A DNA stretch of 64,000 nt. It comes from Cryobacterium sp. SO1 (GTDB taxonomy: Bacteria > Actinomycetota > Actinomycetes > Actinomycetales > Microbacteriaceae). Numbering within the stretch: position 1 is the first letter of the stretch; the number at the start of each line of letters is the position of its first letter. The stretch is from the NCBI RefSeq assembly GCF_004210215.2, contig NZ_CP067394.1, forward strand, positions 2,108,001 through 2,172,000. Direction: 5' to 3'. The notes beneath the pieces were generated by a model. That model made no database searches, was not told the DNA's origin, and worked only from the letters and a program-made list of their open reading frames with translations. Below, piece by piece: positions 47,939 through 56,817 of the stretch. Made by a program: the position numbers and the translations under genes.

Positions 47939-49054
47939 ATGCAGGATTTGAAAGTTATCGGAGTCGAGAACGGCGCGCTGCTTGCAGCGTCAGAGGAGGG
48001 TGATCGTTTTCGGATCCCCATCGATGCGGTTCTCCAGTCCCGGCTTCGCCAAACCCAAACAGATTCATCCGTCAGACCCAAGTTGTCGCCCCGCGAGGTG
48101 CAGGCGCACATTCGTGCCGGCATGTCGGCCGAGGACGTCGCTGCGGTTACCGGGGCGTCACTGGACTTCGTGAAGCGCTTCGAGGGGCCCGTGGTCGCCG
48201 AACGCGAGTACATCGTCTCCAGCGCGCTCAGCGTTCCCGTGCACACCACGATCGACCCCGATCCGATCGACGAGCAGGCCAACTTCGGCAGCGTCATCCG
48301 CGAACGCCTGGCGTCGCTTGGTGCGTCGAACGAACGCTGGGCCAGCTGGAAGGAGGCCGGCGCCGGCTGGATCGTCAAGCTCGCCTTCACGGCGGACGAT
48401 ATCGACCACGACGCCCGGTGGAGCTTCGAGCCGAAGAAGAACGCCCTGTCCCCGATCGGCAGTGAGGCCATCGCACTCTCCCAGCAGGGTGAGCTCAAGG
48501 GTGCCCTGATCCCCCGGCTTCGGGCCGTCGGTGCCGAAACCAGCTTGGCCGACGTGAGCCGCTTCGACAGCGGCGCGTTCACGTTCAAGGAATCCTTGGC
48601 CGACGACATCCTCAACGACACGGCTCCCCTGCACGATCCGGTGCCGTACGCGCGCCCGGTCGGCACGACCGAAGCAGTGTCGAAGGCGGCCATCAAGCGG
48701 GCCGCCGAACCTCAGCAGAGCCTGAGCGAGACCGCGGACCTGCTTGAATCGCTGCGCCGCCGCCGTGGCGAACGGGAAGCGGCGGCCGTGGAGATCGAAA
48801 CACCCGGCTCCGCCGTGCCGGACGCCCGCCGCGCAGAGCGCGCACCGGCCGAACCCGGTATCCGCCTGGTCGAAGAGGTCAGCCCGACCGCCGAGACGGC
48901 GTCCGGGGCACCTGAGGAGAGCCGCAACGTGTGGGCCAGCCAGGCGGCCACCGGGCAGCCTCGTGCCGGTCAGACCGGTCGCCGTGGTCGTGCGTCGATG
49001 CCCAGCTGGGACGAGATCGTCTTCGGTGCCCGCACGGACGACGATCTGGCCTGA
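47939..49054 (+). CDS. sepH: Septation protein SepH
   Basis: A 371-residue protein. The DUF3071 domain starts MQDLKVIGVENGALLAASEEGDRFRI (two parts) and includes a helix-turn-helix-like stretch LSPREVQAHIRAGMSAEDVA and PVVAEREYIVSSALSVPV. A long charged C-terminal region ends PSWDEIVFGARTDDD, the short conserved tail. SepH stimulates FtsZ assembly at division septa in Streptomyces and mycobacteria. GAGAGGG upstream supports the ATG at 47939; the longer frame from 47837 does not match the family. Confidence 0.93.
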   Translation: MQDLKVIGVENGALLAASEEGDRFRIPIDAVLQSRLRQTQTDSSVRPKLSPREVQAHIRAGMSAEDVAAVTGASLDFVKRFEGPVVAEREYIVSSALSVPVHTTIDPDPIDEQANFGSVIRERLASLGASNERWASWKEAGAGWIVKLAFTADDIDHDARWSFEPKKNALSPIGSEAIALSQQGELKGALIPRLRAVGAETSLADVSRFDSGAFTFKESLADDILNDTAPLHDPVPYARPVGTTEAVSKAAIKRAAEPQQSLSETADLLESLRRRRGEREAAAVEIETPGSAVPDARRAERAPAEPGIRLVEEVSPTAETASGAPEESRNVWASQAATGQPRAGQTGRRGRASMPSWDEIVFGARTDDDLA

Positions 49055-49107
49055 TCCGCGCGGTCGCACCGGCCCCGTTCGCGCGGTCGTGCCCTAGGCT
49101 GCGGTCC

Positions 49108-50241
49108 ATGACGCGTGCCTCCCGCTCCGACATCACCCGTCGTCGCCTGGTCAGCCAGGCGCTGACCGGGGCCATCAGCGATCCCGCCCTGGTCGTTGAC
49201 CGGATGCTGGCGCTGCAGGCTCAGGACCTGCGCTGGGCGAAGTGGGCCGTTGCAGTTCGGGCACCGGGCAGCTCCTCCGCCGACATCGACACCCTCATCG
49301 ATTCGGGCGCCGTGGTGCGCTCCTGGCCGATGCGGGGGACGCTGCATCTGGTGCCGAGTCAGGATCTGTCCTGGCTGCTCGAGCTCAGCACACCCAGACT
49401 CTGGGCCGGTGCAGCCACCAGGCGCCGCGAACTGGGCCTGGACGAGGCGACCATCGAACACGCCCGCTCCGTGGCCGTGGACGCGTTGAGCGGCGGGCGG
49501 GAGCTGAGCCGGGGCGAATTCCAGGTGGTGCTCCAGCGACACGGCATCAACGTCGACGGCCAGCGGGGCTATCACCTGACCTGGCATCTGGCCCAGTCGG
49601 GAACCCTGTGCTGGGGCCGGCAACTCGACTCCCAACAGATGCTGGTGCTCCTGGCGGACTGGGTGCCGGTCTCCAGACGGCTGGAACGGGACGAGGCGCT
49701 GGGCGAATACCTGCTGCGGTACCTGACCGGGCACGGACCGGCGCCCCTGACCGATTTCACCTGGTGGTCCCAGGTCACCATGGCCGATGCCAAAATCGCG
49801 CTCGGCGTGGCGGGAGAGTACCTCGACGTGCTCGACGTGGACGGTGTGCCCCACCTTCTTCCCAGCAGCGCGGATGTCGGCCCGCTCGGCCGTGCTGCCG
49901 CCGGGCGCTGCCCGAACGCCGTTCTGGCCCTGCCCGGCTTCGACGAATACCTACTCGGCTACCGGGACCGCAGCTTCGCGATCGAGCCCGAGAATCTGAC
50001 GCGGGTGGTCCCGGGCAAGACCGGCATCTTCCTCCCGATCCTGGTCCGAGGCGGGCGCATCGCCGGCACCTGGCGCCGTGACTGGCAGGCCAAGGCGATC
50101 ACGGTGCACCCGGCCCCGTTCGCCGCGCCATCGCCGGCCTTCGCCCGTAGCGCCGACCGTGCGCTGCACGAATACGCACGCTTCCTCGGCCGCCCCGTGC
50201 ACGTTCTCCCGGCCCCACCGACCGTGGCAGCGGCGACCTAG
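49108..50241 (+). CDS. Winged-helix protein of the AlkZ DNA glycosylase family
   Basis: A 377-residue protein of the HTH_42/AlkZ type. LALQAQDLRWAKWAVAVR contains the Gln-Ala-Gln motif of the AlkZ family, followed by VVRSWPMRGTLHLVPSQD, DFTWWSQVTMADAKIALG and LPGFDEYLLGYRDRS. AlkZ of Streptomyces sahachiroi removes azinomycin crosslinks; close relatives unlink DNA crosslinks, while many others are uncharacterised. No biosynthetic genes are nearby, so a general repair role is more likely. The ATG at 49108 fits the family; upstream frame lies in sepH. Confidence 0.85.
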   Translation: MTRASRSDITRRRLVSQALTGAISDPALVVDRMLALQAQDLRWAKWAVAVRAPGSSSADIDTLIDSGAVVRSWPMRGTLHLVPSQDLSWLLELSTPRLWAGAATRRRELGLDEATIEHARSVAVDALSGGRELSRGEFQVVLQRHGINVDGQRGYHLTWHLAQSGTLCWGRQLDSQQMLVLLADWVPVSRRLERDEALGEYLLRYLTGHGPAPLTDFTWWSQVTMADAKIALGVAGEYLDVLDVDGVPHLLPSSADVGPLGRAAAGRCPNAVLALPGFDEYLLGYRDRSFAIEPENLTRVVPGKTGIFLPILVRGGRIAGTWRRDWQAKAITVHPAPFAAPSPAFARSADRALHEYARFLGRPVHVLPAPPTVAAAT

Positions 50242-50292
50242 ACTGCCCGCCCCGGGCCGGTGATCCGGCCGGCCCCTGGCGCCTTGTACCCT

Positions 50293-51336
50293 ATGACAGT
50301 GCGTATAACGACCAGCCTGCGAGTGTCCAGACGGATCCCGCTGCTGCAGACCCTCAAGACCTCTGTCGCCGTGGTCCTGGCCTGGGTCATCTCGTTGTGG
50401 CTCCTGCCGGGCGAACTGCCCATCTTCGCGGCGATGGCCGCCATCTTCGTTGTGCAACCCAGCATCAATCAGTCCCTGGGGCGGGCCCTTGAGCGCAGCC
50501 TCGGCGTTGTCGGCGGGGTCCTGGTAGCCCTGGGCATCGGGCTGTGGTTCGGCCAGGACAGCTGGATCGTTCTCGGGGCGATCGTGCTGTGCATCCTGCT
50601 GGCCTGGGCTCTGAAGCTGTCCCCCGGTTCGGCCAATCAGATCCCGATCAGCGCGATGCTCGTTCTCGTGTTGGGTGCCGCGACACCGACCTACGCCAGG
50701 GACCGGATCATCGAGACCATCCTGGGCGCCGCGATCGCTGTCATCGTCAACGCGTTGATCGTACCGCCGGTGCTGCTCACGCCCGCGCACGACGCGGTGA
50801 CCCGGCTCACCCTCGAGGTGGCCGCTACCTTCGACAGGGTGGCCAACGCCCTGCTGAGCCCGCAGAAATACGCCGACTTGGAGACCCTGATGATCCAGGC
50901 CCGGCTGCTGCGGCCGATGCTGGCCAAGGCCGAACGGGCGATCAGCCAGGCCGAGGAAAGCCTCACCCTCAATCCCCGCCAGGCCCGGCACCGGGAAGTG
51001 CTCGACGCCGACACCGAGCTCTACGCCCGCCTCGTCCCCCTGGTCACCAGGGCGCTGGGTATGACGAGGGCGCTGCGAGACCACTACGACGATTCTCTGC
51101 ACCTCGAGCCCACCGTGCAGGCCTTCGCCATCGAGCTGGAACGGGCCGCGCACGACCTGCGGTTGCTCACCGTGCCGTCGGAGGGCAAGCCGGCCGACAC
51201 GACGGCTCCGGCTCCCGAGCCACTCGCCCTGACGGCGCCGCTGATGATCACGACGCCCCACCCCCAGCACTGGATCCTGATCGGCGCACTGATGGAGGAC
51301 CTGCGCCGCGTGCGCGAGGAGATCACCGGCGAGTAG
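50293..51336 (+). CDS. FUSC family membrane protein (aromatic-acid-exporter-like)
   Basis: A 347-residue protein with about five N-terminal transmembrane helices (residues 20-165, including TSVAVVLAWVISLWLLPGEL, FAAMAAIFVVQPSINQSLGR and IIETILGAAIAVIVNALIVP). A soluble helical C-terminal domain follows (LIQARLLRPMLAKAERAIS). The FUSC family includes fusaric-acid and aromatic-acid exporters; the cargo here is unknown. The ATG at 50293 has no clear ribosome binding site. The next gene starts 10 bp downstream. Confidence 0.85.
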   Translation: MTVRITTSLRVSRRIPLLQTLKTSVAVVLAWVISLWLLPGELPIFAAMAAIFVVQPSINQSLGRALERSLGVVGGVLVALGIGLWFGQDSWIVLGAIVLCILLAWALKLSPGSANQIPISAMLVLVLGAATPTYARDRIIETILGAAIAVIVNALIVPPVLLTPAHDAVTRLTLEVAATFDRVANALLSPQKYADLETLMIQARLLRPMLAKAERAISQAEESLTLNPRQARHREVLDADTELYARLVPLVTRALGMTRALRDHYDDSLHLEPTVQAFAIELERAAHDLRLLTVPSEGKPADTTAPAPEPLALTAPLMITTPHPQHWILIGALMEDLRRVREEITGE

Positions 51337-51345
51337 GCTGCCCGC

Positions 51346-52050
51346 ATGTCGAGCAGCCCCGAGCCGCCCAGCGGTGGTCCGAAGCCCCAGGACAGCGCCG
51401 GCGGCGCCGGGCCTCCGCGGCGGACCGTGTTGTCCACCCGGCGGTTGGAGTCGTACACAGATGGCGTTTTCGCCATCGCCGCCACCCTCCTGGTGCTGAA
51501 CGTCTCCGTCAACAACTTGGGTGCGGTCACCTCGAACACCGACTTCGTGCGTCAGCTCACCGACCTGGCCCCGAGCATCCTGAATGTGGTGATCAGCTTT
51601 CTGCTGCTCAGCCTGCTGTGGTTGATCCACGTGCGTCAGTTCGAGTACATTCCCCGGGTGGACACCACCATCGTCTGGCTCAATAATTTCCGCCTGCTCG
51701 GTGTGGTCCTGGTTCCGTTCACGACGATCCTCAACGACGAATTCAACCGCTTCCTGCTGGGCCGCACACTGCTGCCGGTGAACTTCTTCGTGATCCTGCT
51801 CTTCAGCACCTGGCAGTGGTTCCACGCCAGCTCACCTAGGCGGCACCTCGTTCAGGGTGCGTCCGCCGCCGCCGTGCACAATGCGCGGGTCAGTAGCGTG
51901 AGTGCGCTCGCGCAGTCTTTCGGGGTCGTGCTGCTGGCGACCGTGGTCGGGTCGGCCGCGTTCTTCCTGTTCGCACTGGACCCGCTGATCAGCGTGGTCT
52001 TACGGCGCACCGGGGTGCTCAGGCCGGCGCCAGACGGCGCGGCCGGCTGA
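51346..52050 (+). CDS. TMEM175-family potassium channel-like membrane protein
   Basis: A 234-residue protein. Helix 1 carries RLESYTDGVFAIAATLLVL, a variant of the RxxxFSD signature of TMEM175 with Tyr-Thr in place of Phe-Ser. Further helices include ILNVVISFLLLSLLWLIHV, FRLLGVVLVPFTTIL and FGVVLLATVVGSAAFFLFAL. Prokaryotic TMEM175 proteins form tetrameric K+ leak channels; the altered FSD motif makes selectivity uncertain. It follows the FUSC gene closely and ends at a terminator. Confidence 0.85.
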   Translation: MSSSPEPPSGGPKPQDSAGGAGPPRRTVLSTRRLESYTDGVFAIAATLLVLNVSVNNLGAVTSNTDFVRQLTDLAPSILNVVISFLLLSLLWLIHVRQFEYIPRVDTTIVWLNNFRLLGVVLVPFTTILNDEFNRFLLGRTLLPVNFFVILLFSTWQWFHASSPRRHLVQGASAAAVHNARVSSVSALAQSFGVVLLATVVGSAAFFLFALDPLISVVLRRTGVLRPAPDGAAG

Positions 52051-52069
52051 TCCGTACCGCGCACAGCAC

Positions 52070-52101
52070 AAACGGGGACCCCCTGGTGGGGATCCCCGTT
52101 T
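52070..52101. terminator. Terminator between the TMEM175 and yceI genes
   Basis: AAACGGGGACCCC and GGGGATCCCCGTTT form a hairpin with one bulged A. It lies 20 bases past each of the two convergent stop codons. Confidence 0.85.
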
Positions 52102-52120
52102 CACAGCTGCTGCGGTGGGT

Positions 52121-52681
52121 CTAGGCCTGGAGGGCGCCCTGCAGTTCGAGGGTGATGGTGACCTTCTCGCCGAGCAGCACGCCGCCGGTCTCAAGGGCCG
52201 CGTTGTAGGTCAGACCGAAGTCTTCGCGGTTGATCTGGGTCGACGCGGTGGCGCCGAACTTGTAGTTGCCGTAGGGGTCGCCGCCGAAGCCACCGAACTC
52301 GAAGTCGAAGGTGACGGGCTTGGTGACGCCCTTGATGGTGAGGTTGCCGTCGACGAGGTAGTCGCCCTTGTCGATGCGCACGCCGGTCGAGACGAAGTCG
52401 ATGGTCGGGTAGGTCTCGGCGTCGAAGAAGTCGCCGGTGCGCAGGTGGCCGTCGCGGTTGGCCTCGTTGGTGTTGATCGAGGTGACGACGGCGGAGGCCG
52501 TGACACTGGTCTCGAGGGGGTTCTCGGTGGTGACGAAGGTAGCGTCGAACTTCTCGAAGGTGCCCTTGACCTTGCTGATCATGATGTGACGGATGCTGAA
52601 GCCGACCACGCTGTGGGTGGGGTCGATGGTCCAGGCTCCAGCTTTGTAGCCGGGGATGGTGGTGGTGTCGATGTCGCTCAT
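52121..52681 (-). CDS. YceI family lipocalin-like protein
   Basis: A 186-residue protein of the YceI family: YKAGAWTIDPTHSVVGFSIRH, MISKVKGTFEKFDATF, TGDFFDAETYPTIDFVST and TIKGVTKPVTFDFEFGG are all family blocks. YceI proteins bind polyisoprenoid quinones or other long lipids. There is no signal peptide, so this member is cytosolic. GAGGAG precedes the ATG at 52681; the ORF extension to 52741 is rejected. A symmetric site at 52730-52741 lies in its promoter region. Confidence 0.95.
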   Translation of the reverse strand: MSDIDTTTIPGYKAGAWTIDPTHSVVGFSIRHIMISKVKGTFEKFDATFVTTENPLETSVTASAVVTSINTNEANRDGHLRTGDFFDAETYPTIDFVSTGVRIDKGDYLVDGNLTIKGVTKPVTFDFEFGGFGGDPYGNYKFGATASTQINREDFGLTYNAALETGGVLLGEKVTITLELQGALQA

Positions 52682-52729
52682 GCTGCTCCTCAAGTCCGTG
52701 GGGCCGGTGGATTCGCCGCCCTCAGGTGT

Positions 52730-52741
52730 ATGCAACTGCAT
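52730..52741. promoter_or_regulatory. ATGC-N4-GCAT symmetric site upstream of yceI
   Basis: ATGCAACTGCAT, flanked by T and A (TATGCAACTGCATA), lies 48 bp before the yceI start. It overlaps by one base a second small palindrome, TAGGATCCTA. The same half-site arrangement occurs upstream of the LLM oxidoreductase gene at 62551. Confidence 0.45.
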
Positions 52742-52851
52742 AGGATCCTAGGTTATTCCATCACCCGGAAGGAAATGTGAACGGTTCGGGAACGGCCGGC
52801 GACCGAACCCGGACAAGGCAACTAGGCTCAGCGTGTCGAGAGGAGCCCACG

Positions 52852-53739
52852 TTGACGACAGAGTCCACACCCGGCACCGCCGTGGGCATCCGCGATCTCG
52901 CCCCGGAGAGCGTCCTGGTGCTCGGCGGCGGCCGCGCGATCCTGCTGCAGCTCGCGAACCCCGCCGTCGGGCACGGCGTCGCCCGGCACAGCGACTTCGC
53001 CGCCAGGCCGTTGGACCGGCTGATCGGCACGCTCTCCTACGTCTATGCCGTGACCTGCGGCACGCCCATCGACCGAGCCGCGGCCGTGCGCCGGGTGTCG
53101 CTCGCCCACCGTCCGGTGCACAGTGAACGGACCACGGGCGCTCGAACCGCGGGCGCCCAGCCCGCCGCCGAACCGGCCAAGGGCCCGCCGTCGTACAACG
53201 CCTTCGACCCAGAGCTGCAGCTCTGGGTGGCCGCAACCCTCTACGAGTCGGCGACGCGGATGCACGACCTGATCTACGGGCCTCTCGCCGATGCCGACGC
53301 GGAGTCGGTGTATCGCGATTACGGTGTGCTTGGCATCGCCCTGCAGGTGCCGGCGGGGCTCTGGCCGGCGGATCGTGCGGCTTTCGCCGTGTACTGGGAC
53401 CAGGCGGTGGCGGATCTCTCGACGGATGAGACGACGCGCTCGGTCGCCAGACGGTTGCTGCACCCCACGACCGGCCCGGTCTGGCTGCGCCTGGCCATGC
53501 CCCTTGCCCGGCTCGTCACGACCGGGCTCCTGGAACCGGCCGAGCGGGCGCTCTTCAACCTGCCCTGGTCCGCCGGCCGCGAACGCGCGTTCGGCGCTGT
53601 CATCGGCGTCGTCCGGGCGGTCTATCCACGTCTGCCGACGCGACTCCGGCACGCGCCGATGCGACGGTCACTGCGCGCCGGCCGGGCACTCGCCGCCCGG
53701 CAACACGCGGCGGCCGACCCCGGCAGCTTCGGGCGCTAG
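52852..53739 (+). CDS. MpaB-like oxygenase family protein (DUF2236)
   Basis: A 295-residue protein of the latex-clearing-protein/MpaB family. Its conserved His-containing blocks are visible: ANPAVGHGVARHSDF, RPLDRLIGTLSYVYAVTCG, VRRVSLAHRPVH, and NAFDPELQLWVAATLYESA. Family members may be haem-dependent oxygenases. The TTG at 52852 has GAGAGGAG (52838-52845) just upstream; the longer frame to 52777 has none. It stands alone and converges on the next gene. Confidence 0.85.
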   Translation: MTTESTPGTAVGIRDLAPESVLVLGGGRAILLQLANPAVGHGVARHSDFAARPLDRLIGTLSYVYAVTCGTPIDRAAAVRRVSLAHRPVHSERTTGARTAGAQPAAEPAKGPPSYNAFDPELQLWVAATLYESATRMHDLIYGPLADADAESVYRDYGVLGIALQVPAGLWPADRAAFAVYWDQAVADLSTDETTRSVARRLLHPTTGPVWLRLAMPLARLVTTGLLEPAERALFNLPWSAGRERAFGAVIGVVRAVYPRLPTRLRHAPMRRSLRAGRALAARQHAAADPGSFGR

Positions 53740-53754
53740 TGCGCAGAGGTCCCC

Positions 53755-54327
53755 TTAGAAGAAGTCGTCCGGGGTTCCGGCCGCACGGGTGACCGCGACG
53801 GTGGACACCCCCGCACCGTCTAGTTTGGCCATCGCGACCCGGAGCCCGGATTCCATCTGAGAGGCCCAGACCTCGGTCTCCCGCGCGCCGGCCTCGACGG
53901 CCGCGAGCTTGCCCAGGGCCTTCTCCTTGTCGGCACGCTCGGTCTTGACCTGCTGGATGCTCAGGGTGACGGCGTAGTAGGCCGCCACCATCGAGGCGAT
54001 CGGGGTGGCGATGACGGCCAGAGCGATGATGCTCTCGTTCGAGACGTTGACGAAAATCATGATGATGAACGCGAGCGTGAGTACGGCGATGCCCACCAGC
54101 ACCACCAGGGCGGCGCGCTGGGGCGGGCCGGTCTTCAGGTCGGAAAGCAGGGTGCGGTTGCGGGGTTTGGCCGGGGCCGGTGTCACGGACTCACCGGTCT
54201 GCGCCGGCGCGGTGTCTGCCGGCCGGTCGGTGCGGGGCTCGGTACCCGGCATCTGCAGGCGCTCGGTGGTGTTCGAGGTGTCGAGGGGGAACGTGCGGTC
54301 GTACGGGTCGTAGCTCTGATTGGTCAT
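53755..54327 (-). CDS. Hypothetical membrane protein with two helices and a coiled coil
   Basis: A 190-residue protein I do not recognise. A disordered Thr/Pro-rich N-terminus of about 65 residues is followed by two transmembrane helices (AALVVLVGIAVLTLAFIIMI and ALAVIATPIASMVAAYYAV), then a charged helical region (QQVKTERADKEKALGKLAAV) and a tail ending TPDDFF. GGAG five bases upstream supports the ATG at 54327. The layout resembles small membrane-bound scaffold proteins, but no function is assigned. Confidence 0.7.
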   Translation of the reverse strand: MTNQSYDPYDRTFPLDTSNTTERLQMPGTEPRTDRPADTAPAQTGESVTPAPAKPRNRTLLSDLKTGPPQRAALVVLVGIAVLTLAFIIMIFVNVSNESIIALAVIATPIASMVAAYYAVTLSIQQVKTERADKEKALGKLAAVEAGARETEVWASQMESGLRVAMAKLDGAGVSTVAVTRAAGTPDDFF

Positions 54328-54367
54328 GGTCACTCCGTTTGTGGGGATCGGTAGCTCAGCTGATGTC

Positions 54368-54901
54368 TCAAGGCTCTTGGGTCGACGGTTGCGACGGTTG
54401 GATGGGCGACGGTTCTGTCGTCGAGGGTAGCGCGTCCCCCGGGAGGAAGACGCGTTTGTAACTGCGCCCGTCCGCCAGCTCGACCGTGCGGCTGATCAGT
54501 TTACCCCTGCTCACCTGCAGGTACACCGCCTGCACGCTCACGCCGAGTGTGCCGGCCGCCTCGGCCACCGAGCGTCCGGGCAGGTCCGTGGGGACACTGC
54601 TCGGCCGGCTGCTGCGCTTTCGACCGGCATCCAGGCGGGCCGCGATCTCGGCGTCTGTGCCCTGCCAGCGCCACTTGGCCGCCGTGGGCTTGAGGCCGGC
54701 TGCCTGGGCGATCTCCGGCCAGACGACGCCGTCGTCCAGGGCGTCGCGCACGCTCGCGAGAGCGGCCGGGTCGGCGTCTAGCAGCTGCAGGACGGCGCGG
54801 ATGGCACGCATCCGTTCGAGGGCCGGCGCTTGGCTGTCAGCATCCAGCGCCGTCAGCCGGGCCAGCGCAACAGCCGTCTGGGGCGACAGGAAGTAGCCCA
54901 T
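54368..54901 (-). CDS. Hypothetical protein with two helix-turn-helix-like segments
   Basis: A 177-residue protein. A helical first half with VWPEIAQAAGLKPTAAKWRW and a second segment RSVAEAAGTLGVSVQAVYLQ each have the spacing of a helix-turn-helix, and SRGKLISRTVELADGRSYKR follows, as in excisionase-like wings. The C-terminus is Pro/Ser/Gln-rich. GAGGAGAA precedes the ATG at 54901. It may bind DNA; no target is known. It lies between a gene for a small membrane protein and the trehalose operon, all on the same strand. Confidence 0.72.
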   Translation of the reverse strand: MGYFLSPQTAVALARLTALDADSQAPALERMRAIRAVLQLLDADPAALASVRDALDDGVVWPEIAQAAGLKPTAAKWRWQGTDAEIAARLDAGRKRSSRPSSVPTDLPGRSVAEAAGTLGVSVQAVYLQVSRGKLISRTVELADGRSYKRVFLPGDALPSTTEPSPIQPSQPSTQEP

Positions 54902-54974
54902 GGATTCTCCTCGGTGCTCGGTGCTCGGATGGTTGTTGCAGGGATGGTCGATGCGGGAGCGGTCGCTGCAGGAA

Positions 54975-55004
54975 CAGGTGGTGCAGGAGCAGGTGGTGCA
55001 GGAG
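54975..55004. repeat. 15-bp direct repeat between the HTH gene and treZ
   Basis: Two exact copies of CAGGTGGTGCAGGAG, flanked on both sides by more divergent copies from about 54925 to 55018. They lie in the leader region of the HTH gene. Confidence 0.75.
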
Positions 55005-55026
55005 CGGTTGCTGCAGCCTGGCCGGG

Positions 55027-56817
55027 TCAGCCGAGGACCGCGACAGAGTGCGGCGGCAGCAGCACCCGTCCGCCGTCCAGCGTGGGCATGGCATCGGCGT
55101 TGTCGGCGAAGCCGAGCAGGACGCTGTCCCCCGTCACCGGAATCCAGCGGCCGCTCGTTGAGAGGTTGATCACGATCTCGGTGGTCCCACGGGTCAAGGC
55201 CAGCCAGCCGTCCGCTTCGTCGAAAGCCACCGCGAGGCGGGTGAAGCGCGGATCGGTCAGATCCTCGAGCCGGCGACGCAGGCCGGCCAAATCCTGGTAC
55301 AGGGCCAGCAGCCGTCCGGCATCCGGACGGTGCAGCTCGGTCCAGTCCAGTTTGGACCTCTCGAAGGTCGCCGAGTCCTGGGGGTCCGGCACGACGGCCG
55401 GATCCCAGCCCATCCGGGCGAACTCCCCGATGCGGCCCTCGGCGGTGGCCAGTCCGAGGTCAGGTTCCGGGTGGGAGGTGAAGAACTGCCACGGTGTGCG
55501 CGCCCCCCATTCCTCGCCCATGAACAACATCGGCGTGAACGGGCCGAGCAGGGTCAGGGCCGCGGCGATGCCCAGCTGGCCGGTGTCGAGCTGCGCGCTG
55601 AGTCTGTCACCGATGGCCCGGTTGCCGATTTGGTCGTGATTCTGTGAGGCGACGACGAGGCGCCAGGCCGGCATCCGTTCGACATCGATGGGGCGGCCGT
55701 GGTGCCGGCCGCGGAAGGTGGAGAGGGTGCCGTCGTGGAAGAAGCCTCGCGTGAGCACCTTCGCCAGGGCGCCGAGCGGGGCGAAGTCGGCGTAGTAGCC
55801 CACGGTCTCGCCGGTGAGCGCGACGTGCACGGCGTGGTGGAAGTCGTCGCTCCACTGGGCATCCAGGCCGTAGCCGTTCGACTCGCGCGGGGTGATCAGG
55901 CGCGGATCGTTGAGGTCGGACTCGGCGATGAGGGTGAGGGGGCGGCCGACGGCGGCGCTGAGCGCCGCGACCTCGCCGGCCAGCTGCTCGAGCAGGTGCA
56001 CGGCGGAGTGGTCTTTGAGGGCGTGCACTGCATCCAGGCGCAGGCCATCCACGTGGTAGTCACGCAACCACATCAGCGCGCTGTCGATGATGTACCCGCG
56101 CACCTCGTCGGAGTCCTGCCCGTCGAGGTTGACCGAGGCACCCCAGGTGTTGCCCTCGGCGTCGCTGAGGTAGGGGCCGAAGTTGGGCAGGTAGTTGCCG
56201 CTGGGGCCCAGGTGGTTGTGCACGACGTCCTGGATCACGCCGATGCCGGCCGCATGGCAGGCGTCGACGAAGCGCTGGTAGGCGGCCGGGCCGCCGTAGC
56301 CCTCGTGCACGGCGTACCAGAGCACGCCGTCGTAGCCCCAGTTGTGTGTGCCGTTGAAGCCGTTCACCGGCAAGAGTTCGACGAAGTCGACGCCGAGCGA
56401 GACCAGGTGGTCGAGTCGGCCGGCCGCGGCGTCCAGGGTGCCCTCCGGGGTGAAGGTACCGATGTGCAGCTCGTAGATGGTGGCACCGGCCAGCTGTCGT
56501 CCCCTCCAGGCGCCATCCTGCCAGGCGTGTGCCCGGGCGTCGAAAGTGCGGGAGAGCTCGTGCACGCCGTTCGGCTGCCGACGGGACCTCGGGTCGGGGA
56601 ACGGGCCGGAGCCGTCCACCGTGAAGCCGTAGTCGACCCCGGCCGGGTCGCCGGGCAGGCTACCGTGCCACCAGCCCGAATCGCCAGGCGTCATGGCGGC
56701 CGTGCCGGTTGGGCTGACCAGCTGCACGGTGGCCGCGCTCGGCGCCCAGACCTCGAGGGGAATGGCCTCGACGGGTGCGGCCGGAGCGGTCACGGCGCTG
56801 GTGCTGTGATCGGTCAC
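55027..56817 (-). CDS. treZ: Malto-oligosyltrehalose trehalohydrolase
   Basis: A 596-residue GH13 enzyme that releases trehalose from maltooligosyl-trehalose. An N-terminal CBM48-like domain precedes the barrel. Active-site regions are [32 protein letters not shown] (nucleophile Asp), [13 protein letters not shown] (acid Glu region) and [14 protein letters not shown]. The ATG at 56817 overlaps the treY stop by four bases. It ends the glgX-treY-treZ operon. Confidence 0.97.
   Translation of the reverse strand: MTDHSTSAVTAPAAPVEAIPLEVWAPSAATVQLVSPTGTAAMTPGDSGWWHGSLPGDPAGVDYGFTVDGSGPFPDPRSRRQPNGVHELSRTFDARAHAWQDGAWRGRQLAGATIYELHIGTFTPEGTLDAAAGRLDHLVSLGVDFVELLPVNGFNGTHNWGYDGVLWYAVHEGYGGPAAYQRFVDACHAAGIGVIQDVVHNHLGPSGNYLPNFGPYLSDAEGNTWGASVNLDGQDSDEVRGYIIDSALMWLRDYHVDGLRLDAVHALKDHSAVHLLEQLAGEVAALSAAVGRPLTLIAESDLNDPRLITPRESNGYGLDAQWSDDFHHAVHVALTGETVGYYADFAPLGALAKVLTRGFFHDGTLSTFRGRHHGRPIDVERMPAWRLVVASQNHDQIGNRAIGDRLSAQLDTGQLGIAAALTLLGPFTPMLFMGEEWGARTPWQFFTSHPEPDLGLATAEGRIGEFARMGWDPAVVPDPQDSATFERSKLDWTELHRPDAGRLLALYQDLAGLRRRLEDLTDPRFTRLAVAFDEADGWLALTRGTTEIVINLSTSGRWIPVTGDSVLLGFADNADAMPTLDGGRVLLPPHSVAVLG

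Noticed and set aside
49951..51825. A 624-residue open frame opposite FUSC, TMEM175 and the AlkZ-like gene
   Set aside because: It crosses three well-supported genes and is rich in His/Gln/Asp/Gly with no recognisable domain.
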